A stretch of 37,197 bases of DNA from DSAR01 sp034437315 (GCA_034437315.1 DAOTUC010000037.1:1-37197), one strand, 5' to 3'. Positions 1 to 7,511 are shown, counted from the stretch's first letter. Numbers and translations are program-made. Notes: generated by a model not told the origin, from the letters alone.

Positions 1-179
1 CTTGCATCAGGACTTTGCAAGCACGTATAACCCTATGCTCTGGCTGACCGGAGAGTCACGACCTCCACTAAGACTATCGTGCTTTTCGCTCTCATTACTC
101 ACCCTAACTCGGTTTCCGGACAGTATTGGACCAGGACAATCTCCGGCCATGGACTGCTGTGTATTCATGCGCCCTACTC
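1..179. other. Unassigned left-edge sequence
   Basis: No gene or RNA could be recognised here. The first 21 bases form a small inverted repeat (CTTGCA and TGCAAG arms around a nine-base loop). A minus-strand open frame crosses the region (about 7-246) but overlaps the end of the TPR gene, has no visible domain and no ribosome binding site, and is probably fortuitous. The sequence lies downstream of the TPR gene and may be its 3' untranslated region or part of a larger accessory element that continues outside the window. Confidence 0.3.
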
Positions 180-1652
180 CTACACTATAGATAGCGTAAA
201 TGTCGCACACTCGCTTGCGTCCTCTGTTCCCGCACGTAACACCCATTCTCGGTCTTCACCCATGGCAGTCACGTATTTTCCATGGTGGGCCTTCAAGACG
301 ATCGTGAGGCTACCTTGCTCGAGACGTGCCAGCACGTTTGAGCAAGACAGCCGCTTTTGGCTTTGTAGGTCAATTGGGTAGAACATCTCCCACACACCCA
401 TCACATTCGTCTCTGCGATCAGGCGCCAATCACGATCGCTCTCCCCGTTCATGGCAGTGACATATCTCCCGTGGTAGGTCTTAAACGCTATCTTGTCATT
501 GTGAAGACAGAGTAGTGTAAACCGTTCCCATTCTTTGGCCACAATCGTCTCTGCCCTGAGAACCCACCCCCGATCTTCCGCCATGGCTGTTACATACCGG
601 GCCTGGCCTTCCTTTGTGCGAGCCGTCTGAAGCAGCACGTTCCTGGATGCGGTTATGGGATGGATGCGAGAACAGACCCGGTCGATCTCCTGCTCGAAAT
701 GCTTCTCCAGTTCCCAGTCGCCGATCTCGCGCGCAATACCCAGCGCTTGCTCGTAGTATCTAAGGGGCTTTCGGTAATTGCCCAGAAGTCGTTTGTACCG
801 CTCATTCTCCTTTTCTTGCTTCTCTCGGTATTCTTGATGGCGACGGTCGAATTCAGAGAAATAAGGTCCCCGAGCCAGCGTCACCTGATTAGGCCCTGCC
901 AGAAACCCAGCTACCACCAATTCCCAGGCCAGCCCAAGGCAACCCAAGTGGCTGGCCTCCCCTTGTCGATCGCCTTCTTCTCGTACGACACGCAGGTTGC
1001 GCTCAAAAGACCTGACCTTATCACGAAAGGTGTCCAGCGTCATGGTGCGATCGGTCATGAGGCTGATCGTGCCCAGGCTGGCTGAGAGTCTGCCCGCTGT
1101 TTGGCGATCTCCAGTTTCCCGGGCGATGGACAGCGCTTCTTCGAACCGCTGAACAGCTTGGTCTTCCTCTCCTTGACCGAGATCTATGTGTCCTAGGATA
1201 CCCAGGTGGCTAGCTTTTCCTTCTAGATCGCCAATCTCGTCGGCAATGTTCAGTGCCTGCTGAAGATAGAGGCGGGCCTTTGATAGGTCCTCGCGCTTCA
1301 TCCAGGCCCGTCCGAGTTGTCCCAGGAGGTGTTCTTCCCGTCGTTTGTCTCCGGACAGGCGAGCGGCCTCAATCGCCTGCGTCAGCAACGTAATACCACT
1401 TTGCGTGTGGCCCCGTAGGTCGAGCCAGCGCCCGCCACCGCTCCACAGGCAGTTCTCTATCTCCAGCACGGCCTGATAGTTCTCCCTAGCCAGCGCCTTT
1501 CTGGCAGCCGATAGGATCGTAGATTGTTCCTCCTCAAGCTTCTGATAGGCTTGGGTGTTGTCTCTAGCGCAAGCGAGGTATTGCTCGATATAGTTATCAT
1601 CCGCCTTCTCGGAACATGAAAGCCAGAATTGATGATCTATATCTGTACTCAT
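180..1652 (-). CDS. TPR-repeat protein with C-terminal fascin-like beta-trefoil
   Basis: The product is 490 residues. Residues about 85-325 are helical TPR-type repeats, with units such as ALNIADEIGD, ALSIARETGD and ALGIAREIGD. The last 140 residues hold three copies of a [RK]YVTAM-...-W-LRAET-...-FTL unit, with YVTAM near residues 353, 397 and 460. This pattern resembles a fascin-like beta-trefoil, a fold that usually binds ligand, sugar or actin. I chose the ATG at 1652 because AGGGG lies just upstream; an in-frame start at 1736 would overlap the NB-ARC gene and lacks such a site. It follows the NB-ARC gene on the same strand by 59 bases. NB-ARC and TPR modules are commonly joined in one STAND protein, so this may be the sensor half of a split system. 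Base composition is more AT-rich than the neighbours, hinting at transfer. The partner and ligand are unknown. Confidence 0.7.
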   Translation of the reverse strand: MSTDIDHQFWLSCSEKADDNYIEQYLACARDNTQAYQKLEEEQSTILSAARKALARENYQAVLEIENCLWSGGGRWLDLRGHTQSGITLLTQAIEAARLSGDKRREEHLLGQLGRAWMKREDLSKARLYLQQALNIADEIGDLEGKASHLGILGHIDLGQGEEDQAVQRFEEALSIARETGDRQTAGRLSASLGTISLMTDRTMTLDTFRDKVRSFERNLRVVREEGDRQGEASHLGCLGLAWELVVAGFLAGPNQVTLARGPYFSEFDRRHQEYREKQEKENERYKRLLGNYRKPLRYYEQALGIAREIGDWELEKHFEQEIDRVCSRIHPITASRNVLLQTARTKEGQARYVTAMAEDRGWVLRAETIVAKEWERFTLLCLHNDKIAFKTYHGRYVTAMNGESDRDWRLIAETNVMGVWEMFYPIDLQSQKRLSCSNVLARLEQGSLTIVLKAHHGKYVTAMGEDREWVLRAGTEDASECATFTLSIV

Positions 1653-1711
1653 TGATCCCCTCATCCTGATGTATCTCGAGCAGAAAAAGGCTGAGGTTCC
1701 CTGGTCGATGG

Positions 1712-2665
1712 CTAGGGTTCCTTTTCCTTGGACCACTCCTTGGTGATGTCAGATTTGACGAAGTGTTGTGTCAAGGTGTGGAGGGCGAAGCGCTCCTTTC
1801 CCGGAACGCCGATCTTGTCGACGAGTGACAATATGACCAGTTGCTCCATGGCTGGCCAGAAGTCCTGCTCCGGCACCTGGCTGACGGCCTCGACGTCCGC
1901 AACGGCACCACCGGTGAGTGGCGGAAAGACGGACATTTCCACCAACACTCTGCGAGCTGGCATATCCAGGATCTTCCAGGAATGGAGGTAAAGGAATCGG
2001 TAGAGCGGATAGGTCTGTCCTTCAAATTCCACTCCCTTCAATTCCGAGAGGACGACGTCCAACGGCTTGCGGCTTGCGTGTCCGACGACCAGCCTCATGG
2101 CCAGAGGTGCTCCGCCGGTGACCTCGTGGATTTCGACCAGCTTGGGATAGGCCGCCTGTGCCATTGCCTGGATGCCGCGCTCGCTGCTTCCTTCGCGCAG
2201 AAACATGACGCTTTCTTCCACAGGAAAGCCCTTCAGGTTCAAGGTGAATGCACGTTCATGGGTGACCCTATAGCGGCTGGTGATCAGCAGCTTATCCTGG
2301 TTCAGGATCTGAAAAGTCTGTTCAACCAGGGCCTTGCGGTCAGGCGCCGTCTCCAGGTTGTCTAACACGATCAGGACGCGGTGATCCCGGAGCAGGTGTT
2401 CGATCTCAGTCAACCTACGCCCAGGCTGCATGCCTGGGATGTCGGGCCGATCACACTGGCGTCCAATCTCGTTCAAGAGCATGTCGAAACTGTACAGCGG
2501 GGCGTAGCTTTTCTTGACGCGTTCACCGACGAAGTGTTCCCGCTTAGCGCTGGTCCAGACCACGTGATCGAAGATCTTTTCATCAACAGCGCGGGTCAAG
2601 GCGCCGTAGGCCAGGGCCGTCTTGCCGATACCGCCTAGTGGGTCATTTGTCTTGAGCATCGCCAT
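1712..2665 (-). pseudogene. 5'-truncated NB-ARC (STAND-type) ATPase
   Basis: The recognisable sequence is an NB-ARC nucleotide-binding domain of STAND signalling proteins. It has a P-loop GGIGKTALA near residue 11, Walker B VLIVLDNLE, the LLITSRYRV motif and GGAPLAMRL (the GLPL-type motif), then a winged-helix-like tail ending in HTLTQHFVKSDITKEW. Family members normally have 15-30 residues before the P-loop plus an N-terminal effector or DNA-binding domain. All of that is missing here. The homologous sequence begins at the first P-loop glycines, exactly where an inverted-repeat element (2634-2810) starts, and only 24 bases separate that element from the next gene. The ATG at 2665 lies inside the element, so a shortened protein could still be made in frame, but the nucleotide site would be incomplete. 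It is most likely a decayed gene, paired with the downstream TPR protein. Confidence 0.65.
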
Positions 2666-2810
2666 TACACTTTGAACTGTGAAACAGCGATTTTCCTTGA
2701 AAACTGCTCCCAGAAGGCCTATTTGTCGCCAAAATCGTCATTTTGAGCACGGGCCTGGAAACAATGGGCACAATCGAAATGGCTATATCCGTGACAAGTG
2801 ACCCACTAGG
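2634..2810. mobile_element. MITE-like element with 18-bp terminal inverted repeats
   Basis: The left end (2634-2651) starts CCTAGTGGGTCA and the right end (2793-2810) is its reverse complement, matching at 17 of 18 positions. Weaker similarity runs about 15 bases further inward. The 177-bp unit has no gene of its own, as expected of a miniature inverted-repeat element moved by a transposase elsewhere. I see no target-site duplication: the flanks are ...TACCG and GTTAA.... With the truncation of the adjacent NB-ARC gene, this suggests a deletion or recombination at the element rather than a clean insertion. The transposase family is not identified. Confidence 0.65.
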
Positions 2811-2834
2811 GTTAAATTGGAGGGTCAAGGCCGA

Positions 2835-3704
2835 TCAACTCTTCACCTGCGCCCTGACGATGGCCTCTTTCAATTCGCCGAGTTTGCTGATCGACTGTTC
2901 CGACCCGCGAAGCACGCCCATCACGACCTCCATACGGGGCAAGGTCACTTTGGGATCATTCTGGCAGGCCTCCCAATCGGAACGGGGGTAGAAAAAAGAC
3001 ATCGCCTCATCCAGGCGCACCTGGAGCGATTCCTGTATCTTTTGCGCTTTTCCGGGCGCGATGATGACGAACAAATCGGTGTCTCCGATGTGCCCCACAA
3101 AGGCGTTGGGATCGTGGCTCTCACTGACGACGTGGCTCAACATCATACCCACCGCCCGCATCACATCGTCCCGCGCGACGAAACCATACGCCTCGGCGAA
3201 TTCCTTCAGCCCTTGCAAACCGACCGAGAGGATGGTCCAATCATTATCCTGCAATATCTCTTTAAGACGCTCGTCGGCTAACGATGCGGCGGGTAAGCCT
3301 GTGATCGGATGGGACAATTGTTCCATACTGGAACGGCGCAGCACGTTACGCACCCGCAAGCGCAACTCCTGAACGTCAAAGGGTTTGGTGATGTAATCGA
3401 CGGCTCCCAATTCTAAACCGGCTAACCTATCGCTCCGTTCCCGTCGCTCCGTCAGGAAAATGATCGGCACGTGCTCAGTGCGCCGGCGAGCGCGAATGCG
3501 ACGACATACTTCATATCCATCAATATCCGGCAATCGAATATCGAGCATAATCAGATCAGGGACTATTTTCTCCAGAAAAGTTAAAGCGTCATTCCCCCAA
3601 CCGACCGTCGTAATCTCGTAACCCTGCGCCGTGAAATAAGAGTTCAACATCTCGGCGGTGTTCTCTTGATCCTCAACGACCAAAATATGCGGAACTTCTG
3701 CCAC
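2835..3704 (-). CDS. Response regulator with degenerate GGDEF-like output domain
   Basis: The N-terminal 120 residues are a receiver domain, with acidic pair E11/D12, phospho-acceptor D55 in LIMLDIRLPDIDGYE, T85 and K107 in TKPF. The C-terminal half resembles a nucleotidyl-cyclase (GGDEF) fold: PITGLPAASLADERL matches the usual DxLTGLxNRR start, but the active-site loop reads GDTDLF (residues 207-212) in place of GG(D/E)EF. Diguanylate cyclase activity is therefore unlikely, and the domain may bind nucleotide or protein instead. I place the start at the GTG at 3704 because GGAGGG lies seven bases upstream; an in-frame GTG at 3737 has no such site. It is the last gene of the roadblock/V4R cluster, 45 bases after the second V4R gene, and probably its phosphorylation-dependent output. 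No histidine kinase lies nearby. Confidence 0.85.
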   Translation of the reverse strand: MAEVPHILVVEDQENTAEMLNSYFTAQGYEITTVGWGNDALTFLEKIVPDLIMLDIRLPDIDGYEVCRRIRARRRTEHVPIIFLTERRERSDRLAGLELGAVDYITKPFDVQELRLRVRNVLRRSSMEQLSHPITGLPAASLADERLKEILQDNDWTILSVGLQGLKEFAEAYGFVARDDVMRAVGMMLSHVVSESHDPNAFVGHIGDTDLFVIIAPGKAQKIQESLQVRLDEAMSFFYPRSDWEACQNDPKVTLPRMEVVMGVLRGSEQSISKLGELKEAIVRAQVKS

Positions 3705-3749
3705 GTCTTTACCCTCCGTCCCAAAATACTGGGACACAGTTTACCCAAG

Positions 3750-4382
3750 CTATTCTATCGGCTCTTTGTAAATGGCATACGTACAAACTTCTCCGCCCAT
3801 TGCAACGCAATCAATCTCTTCCACCCGGAATTTCTTCCCCCCGCTCAACCAATGCAACCCCTCTTCGATGACACCTTTGCCGGCGAAACAGATAGGACGA
3901 TCGGCCGTGCGCCCCCAACATACGGGGCAGGGTTCCATCGTGTAGGTGTAATACTCGCCCTCGTCCTTGACTTCGCTGTTTTGATCGCTGACCTGGCTGA
4001 AGACCTTCGCCATCGCGGGCAATCCAGCCTTCAACTTGGCGCCGAGCGGCAACATCTTGAACGCCAAATCGCCGACGCCCGAAAGCGACCCCAGCCCCTG
4101 TAAGCCCTTGGCGAAAACCGCCCGCCCACTTCGCAACTGGAGACCTCGGCCGCCGCGTGGGCCATACATCTCCTCTAATGCGCCGTTCAGGGCCGAGAAG
4201 TCGGAGAAATCGAACTCCTTCTTCAAATTAGCAGGAGGATAATTATCAATCAACTGCGATAGGCCGGCCAAGTTCAGAATGGCGTTTAAGCCATTCTTCC
4301 CCATAATCTCCTCCATCGCTTCCAGATAGATGCGCGCCATTAAATTGGGGTAATAATAACCGCTTGGCTCAATTTGAGGCAT
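3750..4382 (-). CDS. V4R-domain protein, copy B
   Basis: The protein has 210 residues. Its C-terminal half (about 145-208) is a V4R domain, the small-molecule sensor module of XylR/DmpR-type regulators and of proteins linked to 4-vinyl reductase. It has C165, E189, C192 and C200 in the E-x2-C-x7-C arrangement, with a Cys 24 residues before the Glu. This matches the zinc site known from DmpR/MopR sensors. The N-terminal part (GYYYPNLMARIYLEAMEEIMGKNG) is typical of stand-alone V4R proteins. There is no DNA-binding or ATPase domain, so it must signal through partners. It is 75% identical over its whole length to copy A (4990-5622), by my own count of 158/210. The start ATG has AGGGGG just upstream. 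It follows roadblock copy B by 81 bases and precedes the response regulator. The ligand is unknown. Confidence 0.85.
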   Translation of the reverse strand: MPQIEPSGYYYPNLMARIYLEAMEEIMGKNGLNAILNLAGLSQLIDNYPPANLKKEFDFSDFSALNGALEEMYGPRGGRGLQLRSGRAVFAKGLQGLGSLSGVGDLAFKMLPLGAKLKAGLPAMAKVFSQVSDQNSEVKDEGEYYTYTMEPCPVCWGRTADRPICFAGKGVIEEGLHWLSGGKKFRVEEIDCVAMGGEVCTYAIYKEPIE

Positions 4383-4463
4383 TTACATCCCCCTAGCCCG
4401 GACAGAACCGGAGTAAAAAGGCTTCACAACGACAAACAACCGTGAGTGAACTGGTGTATTTTT

Positions 4464-4844
4464 CTAGGCCCCTAGAATGGACGCCAGATCGTCGGAGGCG
4501 CGACGCATGTCCAAGAAAAGTAAACCCAGTTTGGCTTGCTGGCGAGCGAGGACTGTTAGCACTGCCTCTTCGCCCACAGCGCGGAGAACGACGTACCCAT
4601 TTTCGCCCTTCACGTACACCTCATCCAACATCCCACGCCCCAACTCGCTGGCGATTCGCTCACCCAGCGACAACATCGCCGCCGACATCGCCGACACACG
4701 ATCCTCTTCGATTCCGCCGGGTAAGGATGAGGCGATTGTCAATCCATCCACGCTCACGACTGCTGTCGCTTCGACGTCCGCCGTGTTCATCTGCAATTCT
4801 TGCAAGCGCTTCACCAAAAGATCTGTACGAGACGCTTGTGTCAT
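4464..4844 (-). CDS. Roadblock/LC7-domain protein, copy B
   Basis: This is a single-domain roadblock/LC7 protein of 126 residues. It has the typical pattern of a helix, VEATAVVSVDGLTIASSLP, a helix with MLSLGERIASELGRG, then YVKGENGYVVLRAVGEEAVLTVLA and a closing helix. Roadblock proteins dimerise and often act with small Ras-like GTPases, as MglB does with MglA, but no GTPase gene is in this window. The start has a GAGGAG site. It is 95% identical to copy A (120 of 126 residues), much closer than the paired V4R proteins are to each other. It follows V4R copy A by 145 bases that contain two hairpins, and is followed by V4R copy B. Confidence 0.88.
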   Translation of the reverse strand: MTQASRTDLLVKRLQELQMNTADVEATAVVSVDGLTIASSLPGGIEEDRVSAMSAAMLSLGERIASELGRGMLDEVYVKGENGYVVLRAVGEEAVLTVLARQQAKLGLLFLDMRRASDDLASILGA

Positions 4845-4874
4845 TGGTGTCTCTCCTCTGAAAATAATGGGATC

Positions 4875-4910
4875 GCCAGCATTTTGCTGGCATGCCGTCG
4901 GGACGACGGC
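4875..4910 (-). terminator. Paired hairpins between the two roadblock/V4R units
   Basis: There are two perfect adjacent stem-loops. One is GCCAGC/GCTGGC around a five-base loop (4875-4891). The other is GCCGTCG/CGACGGC around a three-base loop (4894-4910). On the minus strand the first-transcribed is the 4894-4910 hairpin, followed by the 4875-4891 hairpin and then GATCCCATTATTTT, a modest T-rich stretch. They could attenuate or partly terminate transcription after V4R copy A, or stabilise the upstream message. Confidence 0.45.
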
Positions 4911-4989
4911 GGTCCATCAGCCGTTTTTATCGTTGTCGGTGAGCTAAAGGATTGTGGAGACGCCTTGGAAAATTTGGCCCGCGCGTCGC

Positions 4990-5622
4990 CTACCCTATCG
5001 GCTCTTTATAAATAGCGAACAGGCACTCTTCCGCGCCCATCGCAATGCACTCGGTCTCTTCGACGCGGAACTTGTTGCCGCCGCTCACCCAATGCAAGCC
5101 TTCCTCCAGCAAGCCCTTCGCTGCAAAACAGATCGGGCGGTCCGCAGTACGCCCCCAGCAGACGGGACTGGGGACCATCGTGTAAATATAATGATCTCCC
5201 CTATCTTCAACGGTGCTTTCCTGATCGCTAAACTTGGTAAACACGCTCGCCATCGCCGGAAGCCCGGCCTTGAGCTTGACGTTCAACGGCAGCACTTTGA
5301 AGGCGAGGTCTCCAACGCCGACCATCGCCCCCATTTTTCGCCCGCCTTTGGCGAACCCGACGCGACCAGCGCGCAATTGAAGGCCTCGCCCGCCTCGTGG
5401 GCCATACATCTCGTCCAAAGCGCCCATCAACGTCGAAAAATCGGCGAAATCAAATTCTTTCTTCAAATTCGCCGGGGGATAATTATCAATCAGATGCGAC
5501 AGGCCTGCCAAGTTCAGAATGGCGTTCAAGCCGTTCTTCCCCATAATCTCTTCCATCGCTTCAAGCATATAATGGACGATCATATTGGGATAATAATAGC
5601 CGCTAGGTTCAATTCGCTGCAC
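4990..5622 (-). CDS. V4R-domain protein, copy A
   Basis: This 210-residue V4R-domain protein is a paralogue of the one at 3750-4382 and has the same length and architecture. The putative metal ligands C165, E189, C192 and C200 are all kept, as are the strings IMGKNGLNAILNLAGLS and MYGPRGGRGLQLR. Divergence is concentrated at residues 14-19, 82-100 and 130-150, where ligand or partner specificity may differ. The start is GTG at 5622, with AAAGG seven bases upstream. It lies 26 bases after roadblock copy A, so the two are very likely co-translated. By family it is a small-molecule (hydrocarbon-like) sensor; the actual ligand is not evident. Confidence 0.85.
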   Translation of the reverse strand: MQRIEPSGYYYPNMIVHYMLEAMEEIMGKNGLNAILNLAGLSHLIDNYPPANLKKEFDFADFSTLMGALDEMYGPRGGRGLQLRAGRVGFAKGGRKMGAMVGVGDLAFKVLPLNVKLKAGLPAMASVFTKFSDQESTVEDRGDHYIYTMVPSPVCWGRTADRPICFAAKGLLEEGLHWVSGGNKFRVEETECIAMGAEECLFAIYKEPIG

Positions 5623-5648
5623 TTTAGCCTTTTCCCTTCATCCCTATG

Positions 5649-6029
5649 TTAGGCCCCCAGAATGGCAGCCAAATCATCAGACGCACGACGCATATCCAAG
5701 AAAAGCAAACCCAATTTGGCTTGCTGGCGCGCGAGCACCGTCAAGACCGCTTCCTCTCCAACGGCGCGAAGGACGACGTACCCATTTTCGCCCTTCACGT
5801 ACACCTCATCCAGCATCCCGCGCCCCAACTCGCTGGCGATTCGCTCACCCAGCGACAGCATCGCCGCCGACATCGCCGATACACGATCCTCTTCAATCCC
5901 GCCGGGCAGCGATGAGGCAATCGTCAACCCATCCACACTCACGAGCGCCGTCGCCTCGACGTCCGACGTGTTCATCTGCAATTCTTGCAAGCGCTTCACC
6001 AAACGATTTGTACGGGACGCTTGTGCCAT
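5649..6029 (-). CDS. Roadblock/LC7-domain protein, copy A
   Basis: This is the first gene of the cluster, a 126-residue roadblock/LC7 protein differing from copy B at only six positions (2, 8, 9, 22, 29 and near the C-terminus). The start at 6029 was chosen because AAGGAGG lies seven bases upstream; the frame stays open to 6086 but without a better site. A sigma70-type promoter is seen at 6077-6105. Roadblock proteins form homodimers that regulate or scaffold GTPases and cytoskeletal or motility proteins. Here the tight link to a V4R gene suggests the dimer relays a V4R-sensed signal, which is an inference from context only. Confidence 0.88.
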   Translation of the reverse strand: MAQASRTNRLVKRLQELQMNTSDVEATALVSVDGLTIASSLPGGIEEDRVSAMSAAMLSLGERIASELGRGMLDEVYVKGENGYVVLRAVGEEAVLTVLARQQAKLGLLFLDMRRASDDLAAILGA

Positions 6030-6060
6030 TAAAGAGCCTCCTTGACCTTTCCCCCAACCA

Positions 6061-6078
6061 CTCACGCACGGTCGTGAG
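6061..6078 (-). promoter_or_regulatory. Inverted repeat at the roadblock-cluster transcription start (possible operator)
   Basis: CTCACG and CGTGAG arms around a six-base spacer form a perfect inverted repeat. It overlaps the end of the -10 box and the expected transcription start of the cluster promoter, a position typical of a repressor site. It could also be a 5' stem-loop in the transcript. Confidence 0.35.
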
Positions 6079-6105
6079 GTTACCACACATCATGCAATTT
6101 GTCAA
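6077..6105 (-). promoter_or_regulatory. Promoter of the roadblock/V4R/response-regulator cluster
   Basis: On the minus strand there is a perfect TTGACA (6100-6105), a 17-base spacer and TAACCT (6077-6082). It lies about 50 bases before the start codon of roadblock copy A and is the strongest consensus promoter visible for the five-gene cluster. Confidence 0.65.
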
Positions 6106-6154
6106 ATGTTATCTGTTTTTCGAGGCGGATCTTTCGACCTGACAGACAGTTGAT

Positions 6155-7474
6155 CTATCTCTCTTCGACGGAAATCGTCTCTATCTCATCCCCCAGGACG
6201 CCTTGATCGGATTCCACCGGTGTGAGTTTTCGCGCCACGTCCATCCCTTCCACTACCCGGCCGATGATGGTGTAATTCCCATCAAGCCGAGGGGCCGCGT
6301 CATAGGTGATGAAAAACTGGCTGCCGATGCTGCCTGTCCCTGGCCCGGCGCTCGCCATCCCGACCACGCCGGGGCCATCGAAGGCCAGACCGGACACAAT
6401 CTCGTCCTCGCATCGGTAACCGGGGGATCCCAGACCGCTGCCTGTCGGATCGCCCGCCTGCGCCACAAAATCAGGGATCACCCGATGGAACAGCACCCCG
6501 TCGTACCACCCTTCCCGGGCCAGGAAAACGAAGCTGTTGACGTTGACCGGCGCCAGATCGTCGTAGAGATCAATCACGATATCGCCGTGCACCGTCTCAA
6601 TCGTTGCCCGGTAATCCTTGTCCTCGCTGATAACCTGGGGCGGGGGCGAATCGTACATCCGGTCCTGTAACCGCATCAGTTCGATGAAAGCGCTGATCCG
6701 CACAGGATGCAATCCGAGCTGCTGTGTGGGATAGATGACGCCATTGATGATGTAGGTGGGCGTGGCCGGCAGGCCAACTTCCATCGCGAGCTGTGTGTCG
6801 GCCTCCACCCGCTCCAGGTAGACGTGGTCCGCCAGATCCTGGGCGAACTGCTCGGTGTCGAGACCCAATTCCTCGGCGTACTCAACCATCTTATCCGGCA
6901 TCTGATCAAGCGACACCTGACCCCACTCCTGCTGGCGCTGGTACAACAGATCGTGCATCTCCCAGAAAGCGCCCTGGGCGCCGGCCGCCTCCACCGCCTC
7001 CCCGGTGATAGGGGCCTTGTCGTGAAAGCTCAAGGCAAAATGACGGTAGACCGATCGCACGTCGTCGCCGTATTTAGCCTCCATAAAATCCCGCAGCGAC
7101 GCCATCGCCGCGCATCCCGGACATTGGAAATCCGCATATTCAATGATCGTGATCGAGGCGTCCGCCGGGCCATGGGCGTGATCGTCCTCCGTGACGTCGG
7201 GGATCCGCGACTCGACCGGGAAATCCATCGGGTCCGCCACGCACGAGGCCGGCTCGCCAGGCGCGAGGTCATCCAGATCTTCTAAAGGTGGGCCTGGCTC
7301 TGTCGCTTCAGGCGACGGCTCCGTAGGAGCGTCGGTCGGCGACGCGTCGGTCGGCGAGGCGACAGTCGATTCCAAGGTCACATCCACCCCCGAAACGCCG
7401 CCGTCGCCAGCGCCGCACCCTACACCCCACACGCCCAACAAAACAAATAGCAAAATCAGCGCATATTTGCGCAT
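6155..7474 (-). CDS. Lipoprotein fusing DsbA-like oxidoreductase and cyclophilin (PPIase)
   Basis: The 439-residue protein starts with a lipoprotein signal (hydrophobic run, then GVGC with the lipidated C20) and a Ser/Thr/Pro/Asp-rich linker to about residue 95. Residues 100-275 form a DsbA/DSBA-like thioredoxin-fold domain with the active-site CPGC at 118-121 and the cis-proline region LPATPTYIING. Residues about 285-437 are a cyclophilin-type peptidyl-prolyl isomerase, with VLFHRVIPDFVAQAGD and SQFFITYDAAPRLDGNYTI. Anchored outside the membrane, it would make or shuffle disulfides and isomerise prolines in exported proteins. Single-domain versions of each half are common; the fusion is less usual. 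The start has AAGGAGG upstream. It is divergent from an exported isoaspartyl methyltransferase, suggesting a shared protein-maintenance role. Confidence 0.88.
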   Translation of the reverse strand: MRKYALILLFVLLGVWGVGCGAGDGGVSGVDVTLESTVASPTDASPTDAPTEPSPEATEPGPPLEDLDDLAPGEPASCVADPMDFPVESRIPDVTEDDHAHGPADASITIIEYADFQCPGCAAMASLRDFMEAKYGDDVRSVYRHFALSFHDKAPITGEAVEAAGAQGAFWEMHDLLYQRQQEWGQVSLDQMPDKMVEYAEELGLDTEQFAQDLADHVYLERVEADTQLAMEVGLPATPTYIINGVIYPTQQLGLHPVRISAFIELMRLQDRMYDSPPPQVISEDKDYRATIETVHGDIVIDLYDDLAPVNVNSFVFLAREGWYDGVLFHRVIPDFVAQAGDPTGSGLGSPGYRCEDEIVSGLAFDGPGVVGMASAGPGTGSIGSQFFITYDAAPRLDGNYTIIGRVVEGMDVARKLTPVESDQGVLGDEIETISVEER

Positions 7475-7511
7475 CGCAACCTCCTTATTTTATGTGATCG
7501 TGAAGAGACTA

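Noticed and set aside
1..246. Group II intron fragment or small gene on the minus strand
   Set aside because: A GTGCGAC-like string prompted the idea, but no domain V, no reverse transcriptase and no convincing fold are visible; the open frame overlaps the TPR gene.
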